64,000 nt of DNA from Candidatus Nanosynbacter sp. TM7-076. GTDB taxonomy: Bacteria > Patescibacteriota > Saccharimonadia > Saccharimonadales > Saccharimonadaceae. This document shows, in pieces, positions 33,911-42,633 of the stretch. Below the pieces are notes generated by a model. It did no database searches, was not told the origin of the DNA, and worked only from the letters and a program-made list of their open reading frames with translations. The DNA is taken from positions 248,001 to 312,000 of the forward strand of contig NZ_JAJQJS010000002.1 of NCBI RefSeq assembly GCF_022828325.1, given 5' to 3'. How positions within the stretch are numbered: the stretch's first letter is position 1; each line of letters opens with the position of its first letter. A program made the position numbers and the translations under genes.

Positions 33911-35987
33911 AATGCTCCCTCATATCAAATTCTGCTTGCTTGCCTTTATTCCATTGAGAAACTGGACGCAAGAAACCAACCACGCGTGAGTAAACTTCAG
34001 TAGCTTCACCACACTTTGGACATTCTGGATGCTCACCGACAATATAGCCGTGATTCTTGCAAATTGAGAAGCTTGGACTGAACGTGAAGTATGGCAATTT
34101 GTAATTTTCACAAATCGTTTTCACCAATTTTTTCAAAGTTTGCGGATCGTCCATGCGCTCACCTAAGAAGAAGTGAATCACCGTGCCGCCCGTGTACTTG
34201 GTTTGCAAATTGTCCTGAAGATCCATCAACTCAAACAAATCGTCCGTGTAATTAACTGGCAAGTGGCTAGAGTTGGTATAGAACGGACATTTAACTTCCG
34301 CGCCAATTCCGTTAGCAAAATGCGCTCGATCTGGGAAGCTGGCTTTATCAAGTTGCGCCAATCGATAAGTCGTGCCTTCAGCCGGCGTTGCCTCAAGATT
34401 GTAATTATTGCCAGTTTCCTTCTGATATTCCACCAAACGATCGCGCATAAAATCAAGCGTCTTCTCAGCAAAAGCCTTACCTTTTTCCGTGCCAATATCA
34501 ACGCCTAGTAAATTAAGCGCCGCCTCGTTCGTACCGATCAAACCAATGGTTGAAAAATGGTTCTTCCAATATTGATTGAAGCGTTGCTTAATGTTTCGCA
34601 AATAAAACTTAGTGTACGGATACAAATTGGCGTCGGTCAATCGCTCCAAAACTTTACGCTTGGTTTCCAAACTGTCTTTTGCCATATCCATAAGTTCAGC
34701 CAATCCCTTAAAGAATTCTTTTTCGTTCTTAGACTTTAGCGCCAGTCGTGGCAAGTTTATTGTTACCACACCGACCGAACCAGTCATTGGATTTGAGCCG
34801 AACAAGCCGCCGCCACGATATTCCAATTGACGATTATCAATACGCAATCGACAACACATTGAGCGCGCATCTTCTGGATCCATGTCGGAATTAATGAAGT
34901 TTGAGAAGTACGGAATGCCGTATTTAGCGCTAGCTTCCCACAAACTTTCAATCACTGGATTATCCCAATTGAAGTCCTTGGTGATATTAACTGTTGGAAT
35001 CGGGAACGTAAAGACTCGACCATTAGCGTCGCCTTCAGAAAGAACCTCCAGTAGCGCCTTGTTTAGCATATTCATTTCTTCTTGATATTCGCCATATGTC
35101 GTGTCCTGCATTTCGCCACCAATAATCACTGGATTATCTGCCATATGCTTTGGACATTCAAGGTCAAGTGTAATGTTGGTAAACGGCGTCTGGAAACCAA
35201 CACGAGTCGGCACATTAACATTAAAGACGAATTCTTGAATAGCCTGTTTTACTTCATCATAGCTCAATTTGTCGGCACGAATAAACGGTGCTAATAGTGT
35301 ATCAAAATCAGAAAAAGCCTGCGCGCCAGCCGCTTCGCCCTGTAATGTATAAAAGAAGTTTACAACTTGACCAAGCGCTGATCGGAAATGCTTAGCTGGC
35401 TTAGAAGCAACCTTACCAGCAACGCCAGTAAATCCTTCTTGTAATAAGTCAGTCAAATCCCAACCAACACAATAAACACTTAGCAAGTTAAGGTCGTGAA
35501 TGTGCAAGTCGCCTTCTTTGTGAGCTTGCCCAATCTTCGATGTATAAATCTTATCCAGCCAGTAAGTCTTCGTAATTTCCGCTGAAACATAGTTATTCAA
35601 ACCCTGCAGGCTGTAGCCCATATTAGAGTTTTCATTAACTTTCCAGTCCAAATTTTCCAGATATTTATCAATCAAATCAACGTGCGCATTAGAAGTAATT
35701 TCGCGCAATTTTTTATGCTGATCGCGGTAAATAATGTACGCCTTTGCTGTTTTCTTAAACTTAGAGTCAATCAACGCATCCTCAACAATGTCCTGAATAT
35801 CTTCAACGCTTGGTAGGCGCTTTTGGTTACGAGTTTCCAAAACACCCAAAACCTTGTCAGTCAATTCAACTGCTTGAGCGGCGTCAAATTCACCAGTTTC
35901 CAGTCCTGCTTTTTCAATTGCTTTTTCAATTTTTTTCCGATCAAATTTAGCGGTTCGACCATCGCGTTTTTTAATTGATTTATACAT
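33861..35987 (-). CDS. nrdD: Anaerobic ribonucleoside-triphosphate reductase
   Basis: A 708-residue class III reductase that makes deoxynucleotides without oxygen. An ATP-cone regulatory domain (about residues 1-95, KRDGRTAKFDRKKIEKAI) precedes the ten-stranded barrel domain. The C-terminus has the zinc site (CKNHGYIVGEHPECPKC) and the glycyl radical loop RVVGFLRPV. AAGGAGGGG lies just before the ATG. Upstream are two NrdR boxes. It is the first gene of an operon with nrdG, a flavin reductase and a Cys-cluster protein. Confidence 0.97.
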   Translation of the reverse strand: MYKSIKKRDGRTAKFDRKKIEKAIEKAGLETGEFDAAQAVELTDKVLGVLETRNQKRLPSVEDIQDIVEDALIDSKFKKTAKAYIIYRDQHKKLREITSNAHVDLIDKYLENLDWKVNENSNMGYSLQGLNNYVSAEITKTYWLDKIYTSKIGQAHKEGDLHIHDLNLLSVYCVGWDLTDLLQEGFTGVAGKVASKPAKHFRSALGQVVNFFYTLQGEAAGAQAFSDFDTLLAPFIRADKLSYDEVKQAIQEFVFNVNVPTRVGFQTPFTNITLDLECPKHMADNPVIIGGEMQDTTYGEYQEEMNMLNKALLEVLSEGDANGRVFTFPIPTVNITKDFNWDNPVIESLWEASAKYGIPYFSNFINSDMDPEDARSMCCRLRIDNRQLEYRGGGLFGSNPMTGSVGVVTINLPRLALKSKNEKEFFKGLAELMDMAKDSLETKRKVLERLTDANLYPYTKFYLRNIKQRFNQYWKNHFSTIGLIGTNEAALNLLGVDIGTEKGKAFAEKTLDFMRDRLVEYQKETGNNYNLEATPAEGTTYRLAQLDKASFPDRAHFANGIGAEVKCPFYTNSSHLPVNYTDDLFELMDLQDNLQTKYTGGTVIHFFLGERMDDPQTLKKLVKTICENYKLPYFTFSPSFSICKNHGYIVGEHPECPKCGEATEVYSRVVGFLRPVSQWNKGKQAEFDMREHYDNAAEHQRLSAVAAA

Positions 35988-36072
35988 TCCCCCTCCTTAT
36001 TTATAAAAATAGCAAACCAGCCCAACCTCTCCAGTGGGCACATGTTGCAAAAAACGTTATTTATTTTCTAAA

Positions 36073-36120
36073 ACACCATATGTAGTGCTTAATATTGAAT
36101 ATACACGCGATATATAGCGT
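36073..36120. promoter_or_regulatory. Tandem NrdR boxes upstream of nrdD
   Basis: Two 16-base palindromic boxes close to the NrdR consensus, ACACCATATGTAGTGC (36073-36088) and ACGCGATATATAGCGT (36105-36120), 32 bases apart, about three helical turns as is usual for NrdR. The upstream box fills the promoter spacer and the other lies just past the expected transcription start. nrdR is not in the window. Confidence 0.88.
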
Positions 36121-36127
36121 CTGTCAA
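36098..36127 (-). promoter_or_regulatory. nrdD promoter
   Basis: On the minus strand, TTGACA (36122-36127), an 18-base spacer and TATATT (36098-36103). The leader of about 100 bases carries AAGGAGGGG. Confidence 0.7.
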
Positions 36128-36146
36128 TGAAAGTACATTGTATTAT

Positions 36147-36686
36147 TTACATGCGAGATGCGGAAGCATTTGCTCCCTCTGATAATGCCAAAACGTCGCG
36201 ATGAATCAGATCGACAATTTCTGCCTGAGACAGCTGTTCGCCGATTCGCTGCTCGCCTGGTACATTCAAAACATCTTGATCTTTCCACCACTGGCGCATT
36301 TCTGATTCGCCAAATTCATGAGCGTTTGGCTTGGTAGCGTGGCGGCGCACCGTTTCCTCAAACGATACGTCAAAATAATAAATCAGTTTTTCACCCTGAA
36401 AATCATCCAGCAGCCGGCGCAGCATCGCGCCGTATTTTTTATTGCTCAAAATACCCTCCAAAATCACCGTATAACCAACGTTATTGCCATACATGCATAG
36501 ATCGTAAATCAGCTGAATCGCCGGATTGCTTTCGCTATCTTTCACGCGCAGTATTTCCCGGCGCACCACATCCTGTGACACCAACATCGTGCCGCAACCT
36601 AGTTGACGCTGGAGTAAGCGCGCCGTACTGGTTTTGCCGCAACCAGAATTACCGCGGAGAATGATTAGCGGATGAGAGGCCGTCAC
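36147..36686 (-). CDS. P-loop kinase (zeta-toxin/AAA_33-like)
   Basis: A 179-residue small-molecule kinase-like protein. Walker A is RGNSGCGKTSTARLL (about residues 11-25), followed by VSQDVVRREIL, a lid-like region EETVRRHATK, and a helical end. The fold matches the AAA_33/zeta-toxin/gluconate-kinase group that phosphorylates small metabolites. It overlaps the upstream phosphotransferase gene by four bases, so both may act on one substrate. Substrate unknown. Confidence 0.78.
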   Translation of the reverse strand: MTASHPLIILRGNSGCGKTSTARLLQRQLGCGTMLVSQDVVRREILRVKDSESNPAIQLIYDLCMYGNNVGYTVILEGILSNKKYGAMLRRLLDDFQGEKLIYYFDVSFEETVRRHATKPNAHEFGESEMRQWWKDQDVLNVPGEQRIGEQLSQAEIVDLIHRDVLALSEGANASASRM

Positions 36687-37693
36687 ATACGCTCCAGTAA
36701 ATCGTAAGCAACAGCCGCTGATAACGCCTGCATTTGACGAAGATTATCACCCGGCTTGAGTGGTGGCTTGAGGCTACGTGTAAGGAAAAATCCGACAAAT
36801 GACGCCAGCATTTCCACGTTCAACTCACCTAGCCACGGCGTTACGTCATGACCATGGCGCGCCATATCAACCAGAAATTCTGTCGCACCAGATCCCTGGG
36901 GCGCATAGGAAGCCCAGTTCCAGTCAACCAACTTCAACTCACCAGTTTGCGGATTAAATGCCAGATTATCACTACGAACATCCGAATGATTAAAGCAATC
37001 TTCCGTCTGCTTGACAAATTCTTTAGCGCGCATCGAAATATCAGTCAACTCATCGCGCTTTTCTAACAGCTCAATTATAGCCTGACAACGCCGCTGATTA
37101 ATCTCCAACTGACTTGGCAATAGTTTTTGATAATTATCAATCAACCGACGACGAATATCAGCGTCAGCAATAATCTGATCAATTCCATCATCTAAGCCAA
37201 GCTCTCTCGCCACAAACGGTTGTAGTTGCAATTCTTCAATTAGCTCCTGCGGCAATTTTATTTTTTCCAACTCGCGAACCGCGGTTATCACCGTCGAAAT
37301 ATAACGTTCCGCGACAGAGTTATCCGTCGGAGGTTGCCACAACCACTCATCTGACGAAGCGTAACTGCTCGTCATTAGCACGTGACCATCATCGGCCAAT
37401 TTAGTCCAATCAGCAACATATTGCGGATAAGTTTTCTGTAACAAACGTGTCACTGCATAATCTTTTTTTAGCCAGCCTAATTCCCGCTCGCCCTCATCCG
37501 ACAATAAATTAGCATCAACTTCTTTAACGAAAATTGTTCGATCACCAGACGACACTAACGCTCGGCGATTAAGCGAAAAGCCGCCACTTACTGGCGTGAT
37601 CCGTAATTCAGATAAATCAACGTTTAGCTCCGCCGCCGCACACTGCAAGGCTCTGTCGGTTAATAATTTATCGTGATCTGGCAATGTTCCCAT
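36683..37693 (-). CDS. Phosphotransferase of the APH/choline-kinase fold
   Basis: A 336-residue protein kinase-like phosphotransferase. The catalytic loop is CFNHSDVRSDNLAF (HxDxxxDN, about residue 220), followed by KLVDWNWAS as the metal-binding DxD-type loop. An N-terminal FVKEVD gives the ATP-binding Lys. Members phosphorylate aminoglycosides, choline, homoserine or sugars; the substrate here is unknown. The -10 ends 6 bases before the ATG, a leaderless layout. Confidence 0.78.
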   Translation of the reverse strand: MGTLPDHDKLLTDRALQCAAAELNVDLSELRITPVSGGFSLNRRALVSSGDRTIFVKEVDANLLSDEGERELGWLKKDYAVTRLLQKTYPQYVADWTKLADDGHVLMTSSYASSDEWLWQPPTDNSVAERYISTVITAVRELEKIKLPQELIEELQLQPFVARELGLDDGIDQIIADADIRRRLIDNYQKLLPSQLEINQRRCQAIIELLEKRDELTDISMRAKEFVKQTEDCFNHSDVRSDNLAFNPQTGELKLVDWNWASYAPQGSGATEFLVDMARHGHDVTPWLGELNVEMLASFVGFFLTRSLKPPLKPGDNLRQMQALSAAVAYDLLERM

Positions 37694-37699
37694 GCATAA

Positions 37700-37705
37700 A
37701 TTATA
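37700..37705 (-). promoter_or_regulatory. Leaderless-type extended -10 of the phosphotransferase operon
   Basis: TGT-TATAAT on the minus strand, then 6 bases, then the ATG at 37693. Confidence 0.6.
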
Positions 37706-37717
37706 ACATCAGACAAC

Positions 37718-38725
37718 TTAAATCCGCTTAGTAAATATCATTACTCGGTTATTACGAGTTTGGGAATTTTTTATCCATTCCCCTGCGCACGTCATCAAAT
37801 TCAGACCCTCAGATACACCATCAGCTGGCCGAATAAAACTATTCATATCCACGTCAGATAATTTAACTGTTTGTTTTTTTATCACCTGATAACGCAGTAT
37901 TTTACCATCGCCACGCTCGACACTAATCGTATCACCGGCATTCAAAGACTCTAGCTTATTAAAAACTCCACCTGAAGTTATACCCGACGCATGTCCGACA
38001 ATAATAGATGCGCCTAACTGACCTGGCTTAACACTGCCGGTATACCATCCAGCATCAAAGATGTTGACAGGTGACTGCATTGAACCGTCCGAATTGACGC
38101 TCATTTGCAAAACCCTAGCCTTAACCCCCAACTTCTCAATGGTGATGACTCGCGGCAAGTCCGCAGCTACTTTATACTTAGCGATCACATCATCTGAGAC
38201 TTTAGTTTCATCTTTACCTTCACTACTTCTATGATCATTAGAATCATCGCTACGTGCTGTTACTGGCGCCCCATTAACGGCGTTCTTTATTCGACTATTC
38301 AACAGCCAAGAGTCAACAAACGAATATATCGAGATTGTCAAAAGAATAACTGCAATTACGCCAGGAAGCTTTTTACGAAAATTACCACCTAAAATATTTC
38401 GCAAAGATTGCTTAATATATCTCTGCTTGCTACCCCGAAAATCACCGACAAACACAGACTCTCCATAGATATCTAGCAAGCGGGCTGCTCGAGTCAGTTT
38501 TTTATTAATTAGCGTAGGTTTCTTTGATGATTTTATACACTGCCGAGGCTGTTTTTTCTTAGTTGACGCAGAATGATGAGCAATATCCGCAGTATGCTTC
38601 ATATTCACACTATCAGTCACATTTACAACAATATCACTCATCAGCCTGCGTCGCGGTACGACCACTCGACCCCTAGCATTTGGCGGTGTCTGTAAATTGC
38701 GTATATTTCGTTCTCCCCGTACCAT
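37718..38725 (-). CDS. Sortase
   Basis: About 335 residues. A long basic cytoplasmic N-terminus (about 125 residues, rich in Arg/Lys) is followed by one helix (LPGVIAVILLTISIYSFV) and an extracytoplasmic sortase domain. Catalytic residues are His in IIVGHASG, Cys in LMTCAGEW and Arg in RNNRVMIF. It should join sorting-signal proteins to the envelope. The neighbouring surface protein and the 44069 glucanase carry NTG-type signals and are likely substrates. A frame extends to a TTG at 38764, but that TTG is the -35; the ATG at 38725 is preferred. Confidence 0.88.
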   Translation of the reverse strand: MVRGERNIRNLQTPPNARGRVVVPRRRLMSDIVVNVTDSVNMKHTADIAHHSASTKKKQPRQCIKSSKKPTLINKKLTRAARLLDIYGESVFVGDFRGSKQRYIKQSLRNILGGNFRKKLPGVIAVILLTISIYSFVDSWLLNSRIKNAVNGAPVTARSDDSNDHRSSEGKDETKVSDDVIAKYKVAADLPRVITIEKLGVKARVLQMSVNSDGSMQSPVNIFDAGWYTGSVKPGQLGASIIVGHASGITSGGVFNKLESLNAGDTISVERGDGKILRYQVIKKQTVKLSDVDMNSFIRPADGVSEGLNLMTCAGEWIKNSQTRNNRVMIFTKRI

Positions 38726-38734
38726 ATCTACCTC

Positions 38735-38764
38735 ATTGTAGCCAACAGGCACGCTCTGCGTCAA
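38735..38764 (-). promoter_or_regulatory. Sortase promoter
   Basis: On the minus strand, TTGACG (38759-38764), an 18-base spacer and TACAAT (38735-38740). The ATG follows 9 bases later, with a GAGGT that could act as Shine-Dalgarno. Confidence 0.6.
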
Positions 38765-38812
38765 ACCGCTTATGGCGTGCCTGTCGATTTTTTAAGCCTT
38801 TACTTCGGCTCT

Positions 38813-40396
38813 TTACTTCTTACTAAGACTCTTTCGCTTTGTTACGAATAGCAGAGCGGCTGCTGAAGCGACTCCAGTTATAGCCCCAATCAAATTAACA
38901 GACAATTTTTCACCACCTGTATTTGGAGCTTTTGGAGCTTTTGAGTCATTCTGTGCCGTCAGTACAACATCATTACCGTCACCGCCAACATAACTAATCT
39001 TGAAGGTTGCACCACTTACAGTTACTTCTGCACCTTCTGGTAAGTCCTTAAACGTTCCCTGGACAGGGTTAGTGCCGTTGTTGCCGATGATCGTAAAGGT
39101 ATCGCCCTTCTTAATGACACCACCAGCCAAGTATGTTAAGTCTAGACTACCCTTTAGATAAACATCGTGTGCAACAATCTGATCATAGTGATCCTTGTTT
39201 AAGATTTCAGCCTTATATACACCGGTATTATTTAGAGAGAAACCTTCCAGTACAGTAATTTTACCTGGTGAGTTGCCCGGAGAAACAATACCTGATACAT
39301 AAAGACCCTTTACCGTGGCATCACCGCCAAATACACCACCTTCACGAACGGTCACATGAGAGCGACTACCATTTAGTAAAACTGTTTCACCTTTTTTAAC
39401 AGTCACAAACTCATCAGGCTTGTCGCCGTCTAATTGTATTGTTTTAGCCTCGTTAGTATGACCAATCTGACCGTTCGGGGTGCCACTAGTGTTATTTGAA
39501 GACTCAACCAGTACTGTACCTTCATTATCTTTATGAGCAACCAGTTTACCTGGACCACTAAGTTTACCAGTAATCTTCAATGTGACATTTGGTGCCAGCT
39601 GATACTCAACGTCACCATTAAGTGTAATGTCGCCAGACAGAACCGTCGTCACATTCTGATGACTTGCAACGTAATAACAACGTATTCCACTAGAAATCAT
39701 CGAGCCATTTTCAAAAGTGATTTTACTGGAACTTGTCTCATCGCTATAATAACTAATGTCTAGTTGACCTTTGTTCTTAATAGTAACACTGTTAGCGTTT
39801 TTTGGCCACGCACCGGCGTTCTCTCCGACAATTATCTCTGAAGCTTTCACACCAGCTATGTCATTACAGCCAGAATTTGCAACCTCAAAACGATTTATAG
39901 TCGACCTATTTTTTTCTTCAACTCCCTCCTCAAGTCCACCATCAAATCCATTAGACTTCAAGTTTGATAAGCCATTAATAGTGCCAACAATATAAACTTT
40001 AGGGATTTTACGCTCATCTTTACTATCGCTACTGGTATGATCTCCAGTAAATTCAGCATCTGACGTAAACCGCATCGTATCAATATTATAGTCGGCGCAC
40101 GACTTACCGTCAGGAAGACTATCCAGCTTTTTAACCTCTAAGCCTGACAGAGCTACCGTTAAATCGTTCTGAATATTTTCAGTAGGCCCATCAACACACT
40201 TAAATACCAACTTAGAGCCTTCTGTTGGTACTTGACCTTCTTTCCAGTTGCCAGCGGTTGACATTTTATGGTCACCAGCAGAGCCAGTCCACGTAAATGA
40301 AGCTGGCGCAGCACTTACCGGCGAATGAAGCGCCACTATGCCAACAATAGCCGCCACCGACGCGGCGCCGATTATTTTAGTATAAGAAACACCCAT
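38813..40396 (-). CDS. Sortase-anchored surface protein with beta-solenoid-like body
   Basis: A 527-residue protein. A signal peptide (about 1-29, ending SAA-AP) is followed by a body rich in short strand repeats such as GNSPGKITVLEGF and GGDGNDVVL, like autotransporter-type beta-helix passengers. The end is a cell-wall sorting signal: APNTG, a hydrophobic stretch (SVNLIGAITGVASAAALLFV) and KRKSLSKK. APNTG replaces canonical LPxTG. It lies directly upstream of the sortase on the same strand. Role in adhesion to a host bacterium is inference. GGGAGGG precedes the ATG. Confidence 0.85.
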   Translation of the reverse strand: MGVSYTKIIGAASVAAIVGIVALHSPVSAAPASFTWTGSAGDHKMSTAGNWKEGQVPTEGSKLVFKCVDGPTENIQNDLTVALSGLEVKKLDSLPDGKSCADYNIDTMRFTSDAEFTGDHTSSDSKDERKIPKVYIVGTINGLSNLKSNGFDGGLEEGVEEKNRSTINRFEVANSGCNDIAGVKASEIIVGENAGAWPKNANSVTIKNKGQLDISYYSDETSSSKITFENGSMISSGIRCYYVASHQNVTTVLSGDITLNGDVEYQLAPNVTLKITGKLSGPGKLVAHKDNEGTVLVESSNNTSGTPNGQIGHTNEAKTIQLDGDKPDEFVTVKKGETVLLNGSRSHVTVREGGVFGGDATVKGLYVSGIVSPGNSPGKITVLEGFSLNNTGVYKAEILNKDHYDQIVAHDVYLKGSLDLTYLAGGVIKKGDTFTIIGNNGTNPVQGTFKDLPEGAEVTVSGATFKISYVGGDGNDVVLTAQNDSKAPKAPNTGGEKLSVNLIGAITGVASAAALLFVTKRKSLSKK

Positions 40397-40445
40397 TTTG
40401 TTTCCCTCCCGTACACGTTTGTGTTTTTATTTAATTTGTGACCTC

Positions 40446-40474
40446 ACAATATCATTACTAAATGAGCTTTACAA
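40446..40474 (-). promoter_or_regulatory. Candidate promoter of the surface protein gene
   Basis: On the minus strand, TTGTAA (40469-40474), a 17-base spacer and TATTGT (40446-40451), leaving a leader of about 45 bases with a Shine-Dalgarno. Confidence 0.4.
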
Positions 40475-40521
40475 GCATAATTGTATAAAATACAACAAAA
40501 AACTATATATTCTATCTGTTA

Positions 40522-41511
40522 TTAGTTTGGAATAACTAGTATAAATTCCGCGCCAGCTGACGGTTTACTTTTGATGCGAATAGTATAACCACAACGATCC
40601 GCCAGAGTTTTAGCAATTGCCAGCCCCAAACCATAGCCCGACGCGTCGGTTCGAGTCCGTGCTGCGTCTGCACGATAAAATCTCTCGAAAATGTGTTTTT
40701 GATCATTTGACGAAATGCCTGGTCCATTATCTTTAACTATAAATTCCACAGAATTTTTATTCAGCCTGACCCAAATCTTTACTTCGCCGACTTTTTGCGG
40801 CGCGTATTTAATAGCATTGTCCACCAAAATTGATAAAATCTGACGAGCCGCATTTACTTGCAAAGTTACCTTTTGACCATCTGGAATATCATGAAAAATC
40901 TTAACCTGCTTTGCTTTTGCAACCTGAGAATACTGTCTTATAACCTCTTTAATAATTTCAGAAATATCAATTGACTCTGGATCATTCAAAGCATTTTCCG
41001 ACTTCGCCAAATCCAGCAACGAATTGCTAAGGTTAGTCAGTTTTTTAATTTCCTCAACGTTTTGGCTCAAAACCTGACGAGCTTTTTCGTCGGTCAGCAC
41101 ACGCTTACGCATCGCTATTTCATTGCTCAAAAGTAACGCTGCCAACGGAGTTCTTAGTTCATGGCTGGCATTAGACACAAATTGGGCTTGCTGCTCAATT
41201 GACCGTTCAATTGGCGCCAGCGTTCTTCGTGCCAACACTAGACTTAACCAATAGCCAAACGCCAACATCACACCATTTAACGCAATTAAAGATATTACCA
41301 TCATTTCACGCGTTTCATTGTCGCGTCGCTCTAACCGATGATGAAATTGATATTCAATATCCGCAGATTGCTTAATATGGTCATCAGGTGGCAATTCTCG
41401 GTTAAGTTGCGTCGAGGTAACAGCATAAATAATCACACTAAATACCAACGATAACGTCATAATCACAGCCAAATAGCTCAGTGCTAGTCGCTTGACGCGT
41501 TGCTGTTTCAT
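40522..41511 (-). CDS. Sensor histidine kinase
   Basis: A 329-residue kinase with two helices (about residues 10-32 and 70-92) around a short extracytoplasmic loop. The dimerisation domain has the phosphoacceptor in FVSNASHELRTPL (about residue 116). The ATPase domain has DNAIKYAP (N box), VKDNGPGIS (G1) and GYGLGLAIAK (G2). It overlaps the response regulator gene by four bases and should phosphorylate it. The signal is unknown; neighbours suggest envelope or surface-protein control. Confidence 0.94.
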   Translation of the reverse strand: MKQQRVKRLALSYLAVIMTLSLVFSVIIYAVTSTQLNRELPPDDHIKQSADIEYQFHHRLERRDNETREMMVISLIALNGVMLAFGYWLSLVLARRTLAPIERSIEQQAQFVSNASHELRTPLAALLLSNEIAMRKRVLTDEKARQVLSQNVEEIKKLTNLSNSLLDLAKSENALNDPESIDISEIIKEVIRQYSQVAKAKQVKIFHDIPDGQKVTLQVNAARQILSILVDNAIKYAPQKVGEVKIWVRLNKNSVEFIVKDNGPGISSNDQKHIFERFYRADAARTRTDASGYGLGLAIAKTLADRCGYTIRIKSKPSAGAEFILVIPN

Positions 41512-42179
41512 GATTTTTCCTCTAATTTATAGCCAAAACCAGAAACCGTGTGAATTAATTTCGACTTAAATGGCTTATCAATTTTTCGGCGCAAAAACAT
41601 AATAAATAACTCAACATTATTCGGTAATACGTCCGCGTCAAAATCCCAAACGTGCGATATAATCTGTTCTTTTGATAAAACTTTACCTTTATTTCGCATC
41701 AAATATTCCAGAACACCATATTCCTTAGCGGTCAAGTTAATTTCCTGCGAAGCTCGCGTTACTTTTTTTGAGCTTGGATCAAGTTTCAAATCGCCCACCT
41801 GAAGAATTTCCTCCAATTTCTCATTCGGTCTACGAAGTAACGCCCTTATGCGAGCCAACAATACATCAAAGCTAAACGGCTTAGCTAAATAATCATCTGC
41901 CCCCGTGTCCAAACCTTCAACAATATCACGTTCTGTATCACGCGCAGTCAACATTAAAATCGGCGTTTTATCACCGTCATTCCTCAGGGTTCGACAAACT
42001 TCATAGCCATTCATTCCTGGCAACATTATGTCCAAAATAATAACATCATAATCATCAGCAGCAGTTCGATAGCCTTCACTGCCATCATTCGCCACATCAA
42101 CTGCATACGACTCGTCTTCCAACCCTTCTTTTAATAGTCGAGCAATCGTAACGTCATCTTCAATCAGTAAAACTCTCAC
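41508..42179 (-). CDS. OmpR/PhoB-family response regulator
   Basis: A 223-residue regulator. The receiver domain has the acidic pair in LLIEDD, the phosphoacceptor Asp in DVIILDIMLPG (about residue 51) and Lys in LAKPFSFDVLLARIRALLRR. The C-terminal winged helix has LTAKEYGVLEYL and HTVSGFGYKLE. The start is GTG at 42179, 6 bases after TATAAT, so translation is probably leaderless. It heads the operon with the histidine kinase. Confidence 0.95.
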   Translation of the reverse strand: MRVLLIEDDVTIARLLKEGLEDESYAVDVANDGSEGYRTAADDYDVIILDIMLPGMNGYEVCRTLRNDGDKTPILMLTARDTERDIVEGLDTGADDYLAKPFSFDVLLARIRALLRRPNEKLEEILQVGDLKLDPSSKKVTRASQEINLTAKEYGVLEYLMRNKGKVLSKEQIISHVWDFDADVLPNNVELFIMFLRRKIDKPFKSKLIHTVSGFGYKLEEKS

Positions 42180-42185
42180 ATATAT

Positions 42186-42191
42186 ATTATA
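42186..42191 (-). promoter_or_regulatory. Leaderless-type -10 of the two-component operon
   Basis: TATAAT on the minus strand, then ATATAT (6 bases), then the GTG at 42179. Confidence 0.6.
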
Positions 42192-42217
42192 CCTTTATAT
42201 CTCAATAATTTCATATA

Positions 42218-42493
42218 CTAACACATCGATATCATTTGCGCTTCTGGCCAAATTTTCTGGACTAATCGTTTGCCGCGTGCTGTTAATCGCACCCACGCGT
42301 CACCGTATATCTGATCAATTGCCATCAAACCTTTACGACGCAAATCCACCAAAATATTCATTACTGTTCGACGCGACAAACCAACTTGCCCAGCTAAAAC
42401 TACGACGTCATCACTACCATCTTCATAGATTTGTTGTAAAATTAACGCCTCGTTTGTTGTTAAATTAACTTCTTTTGCTTGAATTCTATTCAT
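42218..42493 (-). CDS. Small winged-helix DNA-binding protein
   Basis: A 91-residue protein consisting of one winged helix-turn-helix. LTTNEALILQQIYEDG begins it, VVVLAGQVGLSRRTVMNILVDLRRKGLM is the recognition region, and WVRLTARGKRLV is the wing, as in MarR/Rrf2-like regulators. AAAGGAA precedes the ATG. It is encoded between the two-component genes and the divergent GH16 genes and may regulate either. Targets unknown. Confidence 0.75.
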   Translation of the reverse strand: MNRIQAKEVNLTTNEALILQQIYEDGSDDVVVLAGQVGLSRRTVMNILVDLRRKGLMAIDQIYGDAWVRLTARGKRLVQKIWPEAQMISMC

Positions 42494-42597
42494 AATATTC
42501 CTTTCTCTGGTTAATGATAGTTATTATGATAAACGAGCATTCTTTAATTTTGCTGTAAAATTGACTATTCTACTTTTATTTTTATTATGCTTGTTGT

Positions 42598-42603
42598 TAT
42601 AAT
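42598..42603 (+). promoter_or_regulatory. -10 element of the first GH16 gene
   Basis: TATAAT about 30 bases before the ATG at 42634. The sequence around it resembles the promoter of the second GH16 gene (shared TACTTTTATT and TTGTTATA segments), but no -35 has ideal spacing here. Confidence 0.45.
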
Positions 42604-42633
42604 TGGCTTCTAACATAAATTTAAGGGGAGTGT

